DNA of 64,000 nucleotides from Krasilnikovia cinnamomea (GCF_004217545.1 NZ_SHKY01000001.1:5022001-5086000); one strand, 5' to 3'. Shown: positions 49,700 through 58,894, counted from the first letter of the stretch. Notes: generated by a model from the letters alone, not told the origin. Made by a program: numbers and translations.

Positions 49700-50482
49700 G
49701 TGGGGACTGCGCTGGTGGTCGAGAACGACCCGACGGACGATCTGCGCCGGCTCGGCGACTGGTTCGCCGAGGCGGGACTGGCGGTGAGCGTGGTCCGCCC
49801 GCACCTGGGCGAGCCGCTGCCGGAAAGCCTCGACGACTACGTGGCCTTCGTGGTGCTGGGCGGCGAGCAGGACGCGTACCCGAACGCCGCGGGGCAGCCC
49901 GGCGCGCCCTGGTTCCCGGCGGTGGAGGCGCTGCTGCGCAAGGCCGTGCGGCACCGGGTGCCGACGCTGGGCGTCTGCCTCGGCGGCCAGCTGCTGGCCG
50001 CCGCGCACGGCGGCGTGGTGGAGCGCAGCACGGCCGGGCCGGAGATCGGGCCCGCCCTGGTCGGGCGCCGCGACGCCGCGGACACCGACCCCCTTTTCCG
50101 GTACGTGCCGCTGCTGCCCGACGTGATCCAGTGGCACACCGACGAGATCACCGAGCTGCCCAGGGGTGCGGTGCTGCTGGCCGCGTCGACGCGGTACCCG
50201 CACCAGGCGTTCCGGCTCGGCGACCGGGCCTGGGGGGTGCAGTTCCACATCGAGTGCGACGCCGCGATGATCGCCGACTGGGCGACCGACTCGACCCTGC
50301 TGGCGGAGCTGGGCTACGACCCCGAGGTGGTGGTCGCGGCCACCGCCGAGGTGCTGCCCGACGTGGAGGAGGTGTGGCAGCCGTTCGCGGCCCGGTTCGC
50401 CGCGCTGGCCCAGGGCACCCTGCCGGACGCCGACATCGCCAACCCGGGAACGGGCCCCACCCTGCCGCTGCTGGGCCGATGA
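49700..50482 (+). CDS. Type 1 glutamine amidotransferase
   Basis: A 260-residue class I GATase. The nucleophile elbow is LGVCLGGQLLAAAHGG (Cys), and AWGVQFHIEC supplies the His and Glu. It is a stand-alone amidotransferase or a gamma-Glu hydrolase-like enzyme. It overlaps glnE by four bases (ATGA), so it is in the nitrogen operon and may supply or remove ammonia from a Glu or Gln derivative. GTG start at 49700. Confidence 0.85.
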   Translation: MGTALVVENDPTDDLRRLGDWFAEAGLAVSVVRPHLGEPLPESLDDYVAFVVLGGEQDAYPNAAGQPGAPWFPAVEALLRKAVRHRVPTLGVCLGGQLLAAAHGGVVERSTAGPEIGPALVGRRDAADTDPLFRYVPLLPDVIQWHTDEITELPRGAVLLAASTRYPHQAFRLGDRAWGVQFHIECDAAMIADWATDSTLLAELGYDPEVVVAATAEVLPDVEEVWQPFAARFAALAQGTLPDADIANPGTGPTLPLLGR

Positions 50483-53400
50483 CCCGGCTCAGCCGGCTCG
50501 CCCGCTACGGCTTCGACGACGCGGCCCGCGCCGCCGAGCTGCTCGGCGAGTCCGGGCTGCGGCTGTGGGACCCCGCCGCGCAGGAACCGCTGGACGACGC
50601 CGGCGGTGAACTGCTGCACGCCCTGTCCCGCACCGCCGACCCCAACCTGGCGCTGCTCCAGCTGCACCGCATGGTCGAGTCCGCGGGGCGGGCCGCGATC
50701 CGCGGCAACGGCGGCTCGGTCGCCGCGTCCCGGGGCCCGATCGCCGACAACCCCGCCGCCGAAGCCGTCCTGACCGCCCTGTGCGGCGATGCCGGGCTGC
50801 GCCGCCGACTGCTGGCCGTACTCGGATCGTCGGCCGCGCTGGGCGACCACCTCGTCGCCAACCCCGACGAGTGGCGGGTGCTGGCCACGGGCAAGACCGG
50901 GCTGCCGCCCAACGCCGAGGGGCGTCTGGAGTTCGGCGAATCGGCGGGGGAGGGCCCGCCGACCGTGCCCGCCCTGCGCCGGGCGTACCGGATCGCGCTG
51001 TTGCGGATCGCGGCCGCCGACCTGACCGGGGGCCGCGGCCTGGAGCCGACGATGGCCGCCCTGTCCCGCCTGGCCGACGAGACGCTCGCCGCGGCGTACG
51101 CGATCGCCGTGGGCGAGCTGACCGCGACCGCGCCCCGGCTGGCGGTCGTGGCGATGGGCAAATGCGGCGGCAACGAGCTCAACTACGTGTCCGACGTGGA
51201 CGTCATCTTCGTCGCTCGCGGCGACGAGGACCTGGCCGCCGGAACCACCGTGGCGGCGCGGCTGATCGAGATCTGCGGGCAGGTGGCCTGGCCGGTCGAC
51301 GCGGCGCTGCGGCCCGAGGGCAGCCGGGGCCCGCTGGTGCGCACCCTGGCCAGCCACGACGCCTACTACCGGCGCTGGGCGCGGACCTGGGAGTTCCAGG
51401 CGCTGCTCAAGGCCCGGCCCGCGGCGGGGGATCTGGCGTTGGCGCAGGAGTGGATCGACAACCTGGCGCCGCTGTTGTGGCACGCCGCGGAACGGCCCGA
51501 GGCGGTCGCCGACGTCCGCGACATGCGCCGCAAAATCATCGAGAACGTCCCGCCCAAGGAGCTGGCCCGCGAGATCAAGCGAGGGCCCGGCGGGCTGCGC
51601 GACATCGAGTTCGCGGTGCAGCTGCTGCAGCTCGTGCACGGCCGCGTCGACGAGACGCTGCACGAGCCCGGCACCCTGCCCGCGCTGCGCGCGCTGGTCG
51701 CCGGCGGCTACGTGGGCCGCGACGACGGCGAGACGCTGCTGCGCGGCTACCGATTCCTGCGTTCCGTCGAACACCGCCTGCAACTGCAACACCTGCGCCG
51801 CACCCACACCGTGCCCGACGATCCCGCGGCGCTGCGCTGGCTGGCTGCCGCCCTCGGGTACACCGCGGTGCCCGGCCGCGACGCGGTCGAGGAGTTCCGC
51901 GCCGACTGGGTGGGCCACGCCGCGCAGGTCCGGCGCCTGCACGTCAAACTGCTGTACCGGCCGCTGCTGGAGGCCGTGGCCCGGGTACCCGCCGAGGCGC
52001 TACGGATGACACCCGAGTCGGCCGGGCGCCGGCTGGAGATCCTGGGCTTCGCCGACCCGGGCGCGGCACTGCGGCACCTGCAGGCGCTGACCGGCGGGGT
52101 CACCCGTACGTCGGCGATCCAGCGCACACTGCTGCCGATGCTGCTGCAGGAGTTCGCGGACGCGCCCGAGCCGGACCGCGGCCTGCTCAACTACCGGCAC
52201 GTCTCCGACAAGCTGGGCAGCACCCCCTGGTATCTGCGGCTGCTGCGCGACGGCGGCCCGGTGGCCCGCCGCCTGGCCCGGGTGCTCAGCCTCTCCCGGT
52301 ACGCCACGGACCTGCTCACCCGCGATCCCGAAGCGCTACGGCTGCTGGCCGACGACGCCGAGCTGCAGCCCCGCCCGGCCGACGTGCTGCGCGACGGCTT
52401 CCTCGCCGCCGCCGAACGGTACGCCGACCCGCAGAAGGCGATCGACTCGGTGCGCGCCCTGCGCCGCCGCGAGCTGTTCCGCATCGCCTGCGCCGACATC
52501 CTCAGCCGCGCCGGGGACCTGGCCCCCGAGCATCCGCTCGACGTCGACGCGATCGGCATCGCGCTCTCCGACGTCACGGACGCCACCCTGGGCGCCGCGC
52601 TGGCCGCCGCCCGGCGGGCCCGCCCCGGCCCCGACGGCCTGCGCTTCGCGGTGATCGGGATGGGTCGCCTCGGCGGGTACGAGATGAGCTACCCCTCCGA
52701 CGCCGACGTGCTGTTCGTGTACGACGCCCCGGCCGCCACCCCGGAGAGCGAGGCGTCCGCCGCCGCGCACGCGATCGCCGAGGAACTGCGCCGCCTGCTG
52801 TCCGCGCCCGCCCCCGACCCGCCGCTGGGCATCGACGCCGACCTGCGCCCCGAGGGACGCCAGGGCCCGCTAGTGCGCAGCCTCGCCGCGTACGCGCAGT
52901 ACTACGCCCGCTGGTCGCGGGTGTGGGAGTCGCAGGCGCTGCTGCGTGCCCGCTTCGTCTGCGGCGACGCCGGACTGGGCCGCGAATTCGAGCGGCTCGC
53001 CGACGGCATGCGGTATCCCGGCGGCGGGCTCACCCGCGAACAGGTCGTGGAGATCCGCCGGATCAAGGCCCGCGTCGAACGTGAGCGAATGCCCCGCAAC
53101 GCCGACCCCCACATGCACACGAAACTGGGCCGTGGCGGGCTCGCCGACGTCGAGTGGGCGGTCCAGCTGCTGCAGCTGCGACACGCGTACGACGTGCCGG
53201 AGCTGCGGCTCACCCGGACCCTGGAGGCCCTGGCCGCCGCCCGCGACGCCGGGCTCGTCGACGGGGCGGACGCGGCCGCGATGGCGGCGGGGTGGACGCT
53301 GGCGGCGCGGGTCCGCAACGCGCTCACGCTGGTGCGGGGCCGCCCGACCGACCAGCTGCCGCAGCACGGGGTCGAGCTGGCGGGCGCGGTGCAGGTGCTC

Positions 53401-53490
53401 GGCGGGGGAGATCCGGGAGAGTTCGTGGACCGGTACCTTCGCGTGACCCGCCACTCCCGAGCCGCCATGGAGCGTGTCCTGGAGTCCTGA
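50479..53490 (+). CDS. glnE: Bifunctional glutamine-synthetase adenylyltransferase/deadenylylase
   Basis: A 1003-residue enzyme that adds and removes AMP on glutamine synthetase according to nitrogen state. Two nucleotidyltransferase domains are intact: VVAMGKCGGNELNYVSDVDV in the N-terminal half and VIGMGRLGGYEMSYPSDADV in the C-terminal half, each with the Gly-Gly and Asp-x-Asp core. Regulatory helices lie between and after. ATG 50479 overlaps the GATase stop. Its natural substrate, a GlnA1-type synthetase with the Tyr site, is not encoded in this window. Confidence 0.93.
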   Translation: MTRLSRLARYGFDDAARAAELLGESGLRLWDPAAQEPLDDAGGELLHALSRTADPNLALLQLHRMVESAGRAAIRGNGGSVAASRGPIADNPAAEAVLTALCGDAGLRRRLLAVLGSSAALGDHLVANPDEWRVLATGKTGLPPNAEGRLEFGESAGEGPPTVPALRRAYRIALLRIAAADLTGGRGLEPTMAALSRLADETLAAAYAIAVGELTATAPRLAVVAMGKCGGNELNYVSDVDVIFVARGDEDLAAGTTVAARLIEICGQVAWPVDAALRPEGSRGPLVRTLASHDAYYRRWARTWEFQALLKARPAAGDLALAQEWIDNLAPLLWHAAERPEAVADVRDMRRKIIENVPPKELAREIKRGPGGLRDIEFAVQLLQLVHGRVDETLHEPGTLPALRALVAGGYVGRDDGETLLRGYRFLRSVEHRLQLQHLRRTHTVPDDPAALRWLAAALGYTAVPGRDAVEEFRADWVGHAAQVRRLHVKLLYRPLLEAVARVPAEALRMTPESAGRRLEILGFADPGAALRHLQALTGGVTRTSAIQRTLLPMLLQEFADAPEPDRGLLNYRHVSDKLGSTPWYLRLLRDGGPVARRLARVLSLSRYATDLLTRDPEALRLLADDAELQPRPADVLRDGFLAAAERYADPQKAIDSVRALRRRELFRIACADILSRAGDLAPEHPLDVDAIGIALSDVTDATLGAALAAARRARPGPDGLRFAVIGMGRLGGYEMSYPSDADVLFVYDAPAATPESEASAAAHAIAEELRRLLSAPAPDPPLGIDADLRPEGRQGPLVRSLAAYAQYYARWSRVWESQALLRARFVCGDAGLGREFERLADGMRYPGGGLTREQVVEIRRIKARVERERMPRNADPHMHTKLGRGGLADVEWAVQLLQLRHAYDVPELRLTRTLEALAAARDAGLVDGADAAAMAAGWTLAARVRNALTLVRGRPTDQLPQHGVELAGAVQVLGGGDPGEFVDRYLRVTRHSRAAMERVLES

Positions 53491-53611
53491 CCGGTACGCG
53501 CCTGGGTGGCAGGTAGAGCCGTCCGGGATGTCGTGCGCCCCGGGTGCTGCTGGCAGGGGGGTGCTGGACATCCCGGCCGGCTGCGGCTGCTGGGCGCTCG
53601 ATGTCGTGGTT

Positions 53612-53731
53612 CGCGTCCCGGCCTTCGCCGCGCTCCCGCCGCGCGTCCCGGCCTTCGCCGCGCTCCCGCCGCGCGTCCCGGCCTTCGCCGCGCTCCCGCC
53701 GCGCGTCCCGGCCTTTGCCGCGCTCCCGCCG
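53612..53731 (+). repeat. 30-bp tandem repeat, 4 copies
   Basis: Four near-identical copies of a unit containing GTCCCGGCCTTCGCCGCGCT; only one base differs in the fourth. The top-strand frame would read RVPAFAALPP repeatedly, but no gene is supported. Confidence 0.85.
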
Positions 53732-53767
53732 CGCGTCTCGGCTTGCCGCACTCCCGGCGGTCTTACG

Positions 53768-53916
53768 GATCTTGGTGTGTTTCGGTGCGGTGCTGACCCG
53801 AAGTCCCCAACGATTGCCGCTGCACTGGATGGGAGCTGTGTCCTGCGAGTGTGGTCTTGTAGATCTTGGTGTGTTTGGGCGCGGTGCTGACCGGAAGTCC
53901 CCAACTATCGCCGCTG
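53768..53916. repeat. 55-bp imperfect direct repeat, two copies 94 bp apart
   Basis: 53768-53822 and 53862-53916 share GATCTTGGTGTGTTT, GCGGTGCTGACC, AAGTCCCCAAC and GCCGCTG with about six differences. The bases after each copy are also alike, giving a unit of about 94 bp. It looks like a dispersed intergenic element. Confidence 0.75.
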
Positions 53917-53935
53917 ACCCGGGCGGAGCTGCCTC

Positions 53936-55666
53936 CTATGAGCGCAGGTTGTACCGGCCTGCGGCGGGGACCCGGACCACGGTCCACTCCCCGTCCGCCG
54001 CAACGGTCGCGCCACCGTCCACGCGCAGCCACGGGGAGTACCGCACGCGCACCCGCACGTCCCCCGCGGCGGGCGCGTCGAACGTGACCGTCGAGGCGGT
54101 GTGCGACACCTGCCGCCCCGGGGCCGCGACGATCGGCGTCGGGTCGGTCACCGCGTACAACTGCCAGCGCGCGTCCGACCAGACCGGCGTCAGGTAGGGC
54201 AACCCGCCCCCGATCAGCTGCGCCTCCGCCCGTCCCACCCAGGACAGCGGTGCTTTCGGAACGGCCACGTACTGCACCGCCTCGCGGGACAGCCAGTCCC
54301 GGTAGCTCTCGGCGGTCAGGGGCACACCGGTGCCGGCCGCCCCCGGCACGCTGGTGAAGAACAGCGGGTTACGGTCGATGTCGGCCTGCCGCAGCCAGCC
54401 CCGGGCCAGCGGCACGTCGCCCATATAGGCCGCCTCCCAGTAGTCGCGGGTCGGCGGGATCTCCACCCGCCCGGTCAGGGACCCGCCCGCCAGCCGGTCG
54501 CGCAGCGGCGCGAAGAATCCCGGATCGGCCGTCGGGTTGCCGATGTCACGCAGGTCGGCGACGACAACCGGCGGCTGCCACCAGCACACCGCCACCAGCA
54601 CCGCGACCAGTGCCCACGGCCGCCAACGGACGGCAATCCCGGCCCACAGCCGCGCGGGACGCCCCACGCCGGGCCTCGAGGGGTGCTCGCTGGGCTGGGC
54701 GGGCGGTGCGCTGTCCGGCTGGGCGGGCGGCCGGCCGCGTGGGCCTGCGGGCAGGATTGGGCTCAGCCGGGCCGGTGGCCGCACGGGCGGGCGGGCGGGC
54801 AGGATTCGGCTCAGCCGGGCGGGTGGCCACCCGGGCGGGCGGGCGCAGGCGGCCAGCAGGGGCAGCCCGAACATGACCGCCAGCCGCGTCGCGTTCAGAC
54901 CGACCGGGGTGTGCACGAGGGTGGCCGCGACCACCCCGGCCGCGGACAACAGCGCCCCGTACCGGACCGGGCGGTGCGGCACCAGGACGGCCACGAGCAG
55001 GCTCATCCCGACAGCCCGTACCGCGTCCGCCTGGCTGATGTTCATCCACCCGCCGTCGCCGAAGAGCCCGGCGCTCACCGCGAGCGGCACCGCCGCCGGG
55101 ACGGCCACCAGCAGCCCGTCGCCCCACCGGCGCGCCGCCAGCAGGGCGACTCCGGCCAGCCCGAGGAACAACCCGGCCACCGGGCTGGTCGCGGACGCCA
55201 GCAGCGCGGCGACCACGACGGCCGGGCGCAGCCTCGGGTACGTGAGAGCCAGCAGCGCCGCCAGCCCGAGCGCCACGCCGAGCGCGTACGTGACCCGGCC
55301 GGACAGCAGATTCCCGGCCAGGCACACCGCGCCGACCAGGGCGCCCGGCAGTGGCCGGGCCACCCGGGTACGGCGCAGCAGCGCGGCGAACGTCACCGCG
55401 GACACCAGCAGCGCCAGCACCCCGGTCACCCGGACGCCCAGCAAGGCCATCACGGGCTGTGACACCAGGCTGTAGCCGAGCTGGTTCACCCCGGCGTACC
55501 AGCGCAGGTCGACGACCGCCCAGCCGTGCTCCGCGAAGAAGTCGGCGCGGGCCACCTGGGCGGACAGATCCGAGCCCGGCCGCGGAAGCAGCAGGTACGC
55601 GACACCGAGGGCCGCCGCCAGCCCGGCGGTGACCACTTCGGTTCGCCACCGGGCCCACACGGGCAC
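53936..55666 (-). CDS. Polytopic membrane protein with C-terminal extracytoplasmic domain
   Basis: 576 residues with about ten hydrophobic segments in the first 360, then a Pro/Arg-rich insertion (residues about 275-345) containing 16-residue repeats such as RPPARLSRILPA. A final helix precedes a domain of about 190 residues outside the membrane. RPGSDLSAQVARADFF and AEHGWAVVDLRWYAGVNQLG near the start place an acidic motif in the first loop, as in GT-C type glycosyltransferases. This suggests a lipid-linked sugar transferase, but no family is certain. Divergent from the first MptB-type gene. Confidence 0.65.
   Translation of the reverse strand: MPVWARWRTEVVTAGLAAALGVAYLLLPRPGSDLSAQVARADFFAEHGWAVVDLRWYAGVNQLGYSLVSQPVMALLGVRVTGVLALLVSAVTFAALLRRTRVARPLPGALVGAVCLAGNLLSGRVTYALGVALGLAALLALTYPRLRPAVVVAALLASATSPVAGLFLGLAGVALLAARRWGDGLLVAVPAAVPLAVSAGLFGDGGWMNISQADAVRAVGMSLLVAVLVPHRPVRYGALLSAAGVVAATLVHTPVGLNATRLAVMFGLPLLAACARPPGWPPARLSRILPARPPVRPPARLSPILPAGPRGRPPAQPDSAPPAQPSEHPSRPGVGRPARLWAGIAVRWRPWALVAVLVAVCWWQPPVVVADLRDIGNPTADPGFFAPLRDRLAGGSLTGRVEIPPTRDYWEAAYMGDVPLARGWLRQADIDRNPLFFTSVPGAAGTGVPLTAESYRDWLSREAVQYVAVPKAPLSWVGRAEAQLIGGGLPYLTPVWSDARWQLYAVTDPTPIVAAPGRQVSHTASTVTFDAPAAGDVRVRVRYSPWLRVDGGATVAADGEWTVVRVPAAGRYNLRS
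54750..54845. repeat. 48-bp tandem repeat inside the membrane protein gene
   Basis: GGGCAGGATT-led units start at 54750 and 54798 and are nearly identical; they encode the Pro/Arg-rich insertion. Confidence 0.65.
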
Positions 55667-55742
55667 CGACCATACCCGGCGGGCTGTATGGAGCGCCGTC
55701 AGGAAACCGTCGGTTGCGGTGAGTCACGGTAGGGTGGCCGCC

Positions 55743-57335
55743 ATGCCCCGCGCCCGCCTCGTCCGCTACACGGGCCTGGCGGGCAGCTTGCTGCTGGCGC
55801 TGGCCGCCCAGTTGGGTGGGGCCACCTGGCCGTGGCAGCCCACGATGACGCCCCGCACCGTGTTCGCCGGCACCGACGGTGTGCTCCTGCCGCTGAGCTG
55901 GCTGCTCGGCACCGGCTTGCTGATCGGGGCGTGGTGGCTGGGCCGCACGTCGGTGCCGTCGCTGCGCTGGGCGTACGTGACCGCCGCGCTGTGGGCCGCG
56001 CCACTGCTGCCGGTGCTGCCGCTGGGCAGTTACGACGTCTACTCGTACGCATGCCAGGGGTATGCGCTGGCAGCCGGGCACGACCCGTACGCGGCGGGGG
56101 TCAGTGTGCTGGGCTGTCCGTGGGCGGACGCGGTCGCACCGACGTGGCGCGCCGCGCCTGCCCCGTACGGTCCGGTGTTTCTGCTGCTGGCGGCGGGGGC
56201 GGCGAAGGTGGGCGGCGGTCTGGCCGGGACGGTTGCGGTGCTGCGCGTGCTGGCCGTGCTGGGTGTCGTGCTCGTTGGCTTGTGTCTGCCGGTGCTGGCC
56301 CGGCGCCACGGGGTGCCGCCGGAGCGGGCGGTGTGGCTCGTGCTGGCCTGCCCGCTGGTCGCCGTGCACCTGGTGGCGGGGGCGCACAACGACGCCGTGA
56401 TGGTGGGCCTGCTGGTCGCGGGCCTGGCCGTCGCCGCCGCCGTGGGTACGACGCTTCCGGGTTCACGGCTGGACCGCCCGGCCGCGCGGATCGGGCTGCT
56501 GGCGAGTGCGGGGGTCCTGCTCGGGCTGGCGGTCGGGGTCAAGGTCACCGCGGTCGTGGTGCTGCCGTTCGCGGTGCTGGCCGCGGTCGAGTCCCGTCCG
56601 GGTGGTCGCCGGGCGGGCCGCGACGCGGTCGACTCCGGTCTGGGTGGTCGCCGGGCGGGCCGCGACGTGGTCGACTCCGGTCTGGGTGGTCGCCGGGCGG
56701 GCTCCGACGCGGTCGAGTCCGGTCTGGGCGGTGGCATGGCGGATCGCGCCGCGCTGCGGGCGCTGCTGCGCCCCGGCGCCGTGCTGGCCGCCGGTGCGGC
56801 GGGGGCGCTCGCCGCGGTGTCGCTGGTCGCCGGCCTCGGCTTCGGCTGGGTACGCAACCTCGCGGACAGTGGAGTCTCCGTACAGTGGACGTCCCCGCCC
56901 ACGGCGGTCGGCCTCAGCGTTTCCGCCCTCGCCAGGGTGTTCGGCGCCGATGTCGACGCGGTGCCGGTGGCCCGGCTGCTCGGCGTCGCGGCGCTCGCCG
57001 CCGTGTTGGCCGTGCTGTGGTGGCGGGCCCGGGGCGGTGGGGCGCTGCTCGGCGCGGGGCTGGCCCTCGCGGCCACGGTCGGGTTGGCCCCGGTGTTCCA
57101 CCCCTGGTATCTGGTCTGGCCGCTGGCGGTGCTGGCGGCGACGGCCGCGGGTGGGCACAGGTGGCTGGCGGCTGCCTGCGCGGTGGCCGCGGCGTTGTGT
57201 CTGCCCGACGGCTACAACCTCGCGCTGGCGACCCGGGTGCAGGGCGCGTTCGCGGTGACCGCGCTACTGGTCGTGATGCTGGTGGTACCGCTGGTGCGGG
57301 CGCGGCGGCGGGTGCCGGTGCGGACCGGATCTTAA
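55743..57335 (+). CDS. MptB-type polyprenol-phosphomannose alpha-1,6-mannosyltransferase (paralogue 1)
   Basis: 530 residues, GT-C fold with about 13 transmembrane segments. LPLGSYDVYSYACQGYALAA carries the acidic first-loop motif, and APAPYGPVFLLLA, AGAHNDAVMVGLLVAG and VFHPWYLVWPLAVLAA are hallmarks of MptA/MptB. These enzymes elongate the mannan core of lipomannan using polyprenol-phosphate mannose. An Arg/Asp/Gly-rich cytoplasmic insertion of about 50 residues comes from a 42-bp tandem repeat. ATG 55743. The paralogue follows 47 bp later. Confidence 0.82.
   Translation: MPRARLVRYTGLAGSLLLALAAQLGGATWPWQPTMTPRTVFAGTDGVLLPLSWLLGTGLLIGAWWLGRTSVPSLRWAYVTAALWAAPLLPVLPLGSYDVYSYACQGYALAAGHDPYAAGVSVLGCPWADAVAPTWRAAPAPYGPVFLLLAAGAAKVGGGLAGTVAVLRVLAVLGVVLVGLCLPVLARRHGVPPERAVWLVLACPLVAVHLVAGAHNDAVMVGLLVAGLAVAAAVGTTLPGSRLDRPAARIGLLASAGVLLGLAVGVKVTAVVVLPFAVLAAVESRPGGRRAGRDAVDSGLGGRRAGRDVVDSGLGGRRAGSDAVESGLGGGMADRAALRALLRPGAVLAAGAAGALAAVSLVAGLGFGWVRNLADSGVSVQWTSPPTAVGLSVSALARVFGADVDAVPVARLLGVAALAAVLAVLWWRARGGGALLGAGLALAATVGLAPVFHPWYLVWPLAVLAATAAGGHRWLAAACAVAAALCLPDGYNLALATRVQGAFAVTALLVVMLVVPLVRARRRVPVRTGS
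56586..56740 (+). repeat. 42-bp tandem repeat inside MptB paralogue 1
   Basis: Units begin at 56586, 56628, 56670 and 56712 and encode VDSGLGGRRAGRDA-like 14-residue repeats in a loop of the enzyme; absent from paralogue 2. Confidence 0.8.
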
Positions 57336-57382
57336 TCACTGTCCGCGACATGCGGTGTGGGCCGTCTCGTATCCTGACGCCC

Positions 57383-58894
57383 ATGTTCACCCCCCGCTCC
57401 GTTCGCTACCTCGGCCTGGTCGGCAGCGTGCTGACCGCGCTCTGCGCCTACCTGGGGGGTGCGGAACTTCTGCGGGGCAACGCCTACAACGTGGTGGACC
57501 TGCTGCGCGGCGACCTCGGTGTGCTGCTCCCGGTGTCCTGGGTGGCGGGCACCGCGCTGCTGATCACCGCCTGGTGGCACGGGCGCCGGGTGGTCCCGTC
57601 CACCCGGTGGGCGCTGGTGACGGCCGGGTTGTGGGCGCTGCCGCTGCTGCCGTTCCTGCCGCTGGGCAGCGAGGACGTGTATTCGTACGCCTGCCAGGGC
57701 TACGTCCAACTGGCCGGCGGTGACCCGTACGCGACCAATGCGCAGGCGTTCGGTTGTCCCTGGCTCGGCTCGGTGTCGGAGGCCTGGCGCGATTCCCCCG
57801 CCCCGTACGGTCCGCTGTTCCTGCTGTTGTCGGCGGCCGCGGTGCATGCCGGGGGCACCCTGATCGGGACGGTTGCCGTGTTCCGCCTGATCGCCGTGGT
57901 CGGGGTGGCGATGATCGCGGCCGGGGTGCCCGCGCTGGCCCGCCGGGCCGGGGTGGCGCCCGCGAAGGCCACCTGGACCGTGCTGGCCTGCCCGCTCGTG
58001 CTGATCCACCTGGTCTCCGGCGGCCACAACGACGCGGTGATGATCGGCCTGCTGGTGGCTGGTCTGGCCCTGGTGGCCGGTCGGCGGTCTGCCCCCGACT
58101 CACCGCAGTCCGGTGCGCCGTCGCTGCCCCGGACGGCGCCGTTGCTGCCCCGGACGGCGGCGTTGCTGCTGGGCGGCGCGCTGCTCGGCCTCGCGGTCGG
58201 GGTCAAGGCGACGGCGGTCGTGGTGTTGCCGTTCGCGGTGCTGGCGGCGGTGCCGAAGGGCGCGTCGCTGCGGGCGCTGTGGCGTCCGGGGGTGGCGATC
58301 GGCGGCGGTGCCGTCGGAGCCCTGGCCGTCCTGTCGCTGCTCTCGGGCCGCGGCGTGGGCTGGGCGTACGGCCTGCTCCGCAGCGGAGACACCATCGAGT
58401 GGACGTCGCCCTCGACCGCGGTCGGGATGACCGTGGGCAGGTTCCTGGCGGTCTTCGGCGTCCATGTCGACGCGCTGCCCGCCACCCGGCTGATCGCCAC
58501 GGTGCTGCTCGTTCCGGCGCTGGTGGCGCTGTGGTGGTGGGCGCGGCGGGGCGAGGCGCTGCTCGGGGCGGGGCTGGCGCTGGCGCTGACCGTGGTGCTG
58601 GCCCCGGTCTTCCACCCGTGGTACGCGCTGTGGCCGCTGGCGGTGCTCGCCGCGACCTGGACGCGGAACGAGGCGATCTTCACCCGGTGGGTGCTGGTGC
58701 CGTGCGCGGTCGCGGCGACCCTGACGATCCCCGACGGGTACAACTGGGCGCTGGCCACCAAGACGCAGGGCTCATGGCTGATGACGGCGGCGCTGGTCGC
58801 GCTGGCGGTGTGGCTGATCCGCCGCAGTCGTGCCCAGCGCCGTGCCGCCGGGGAGGCCACGTACCTCGCGCCGGAGCGCGCCGACCTGCACTGA
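57383..58894 (+). CDS. MptB-type polyprenol-phosphomannose alpha-1,6-mannosyltransferase (paralogue 2)
   Basis: 503 residues with the same plan as the preceding gene: LPLGSEDVYSYACQGYVQLA, SPAPYGPLFLLLSAAA, SGGHNDAVMIGLLVAG and VFHPWYALWPLAVLAA. The two differ throughout, so the duplication is old. In place of the repeat insertion is a shorter Pro/Ser-rich loop (SPQSGAPSLPRTAPLLP). Both probably transfer mannose to lipoglycan intermediates at the outer face of the membrane. ATG 57383 begins MFTPRSVRYLGLVGS, aligned with the start of paralogue 1. Confidence 0.82.
   Translation: MFTPRSVRYLGLVGSVLTALCAYLGGAELLRGNAYNVVDLLRGDLGVLLPVSWVAGTALLITAWWHGRRVVPSTRWALVTAGLWALPLLPFLPLGSEDVYSYACQGYVQLAGGDPYATNAQAFGCPWLGSVSEAWRDSPAPYGPLFLLLSAAAVHAGGTLIGTVAVFRLIAVVGVAMIAAGVPALARRAGVAPAKATWTVLACPLVLIHLVSGGHNDAVMIGLLVAGLALVAGRRSAPDSPQSGAPSLPRTAPLLPRTAALLLGGALLGLAVGVKATAVVVLPFAVLAAVPKGASLRALWRPGVAIGGGAVGALAVLSLLSGRGVGWAYGLLRSGDTIEWTSPSTAVGMTVGRFLAVFGVHVDALPATRLIATVLLVPALVALWWWARRGEALLGAGLALALTVVLAPVFHPWYALWPLAVLAATWTRNEAIFTRWVLVPCAVAATLTIPDGYNWALATKTQGSWLMTAALVALAVWLIRRSRAQRRAAGEATYLAPERADLH

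Larger units (their letters stand above)
53491..53935. other. Repeat-rich intergenic region after glnE
   Basis: 445 bp with no supported gene. It contains a 30-bp tandem repeat and a 55-bp direct repeat, listed separately. No clear terminator was found right after glnE. Confidence 0.7.

Noticed and set aside
53506..53890. Overlapping small frames reading RVPAFAALPP repeats after glnE
   Set aside because: All arise from the 30-bp tandem repeat; no start signal or conserved domain.
54101..55462. Long plus-strand frame opposite the minus-strand membrane protein
   Set aside because: Low-complexity Arg/Gln/His-rich translation; the minus-strand frame has clean membrane segments.
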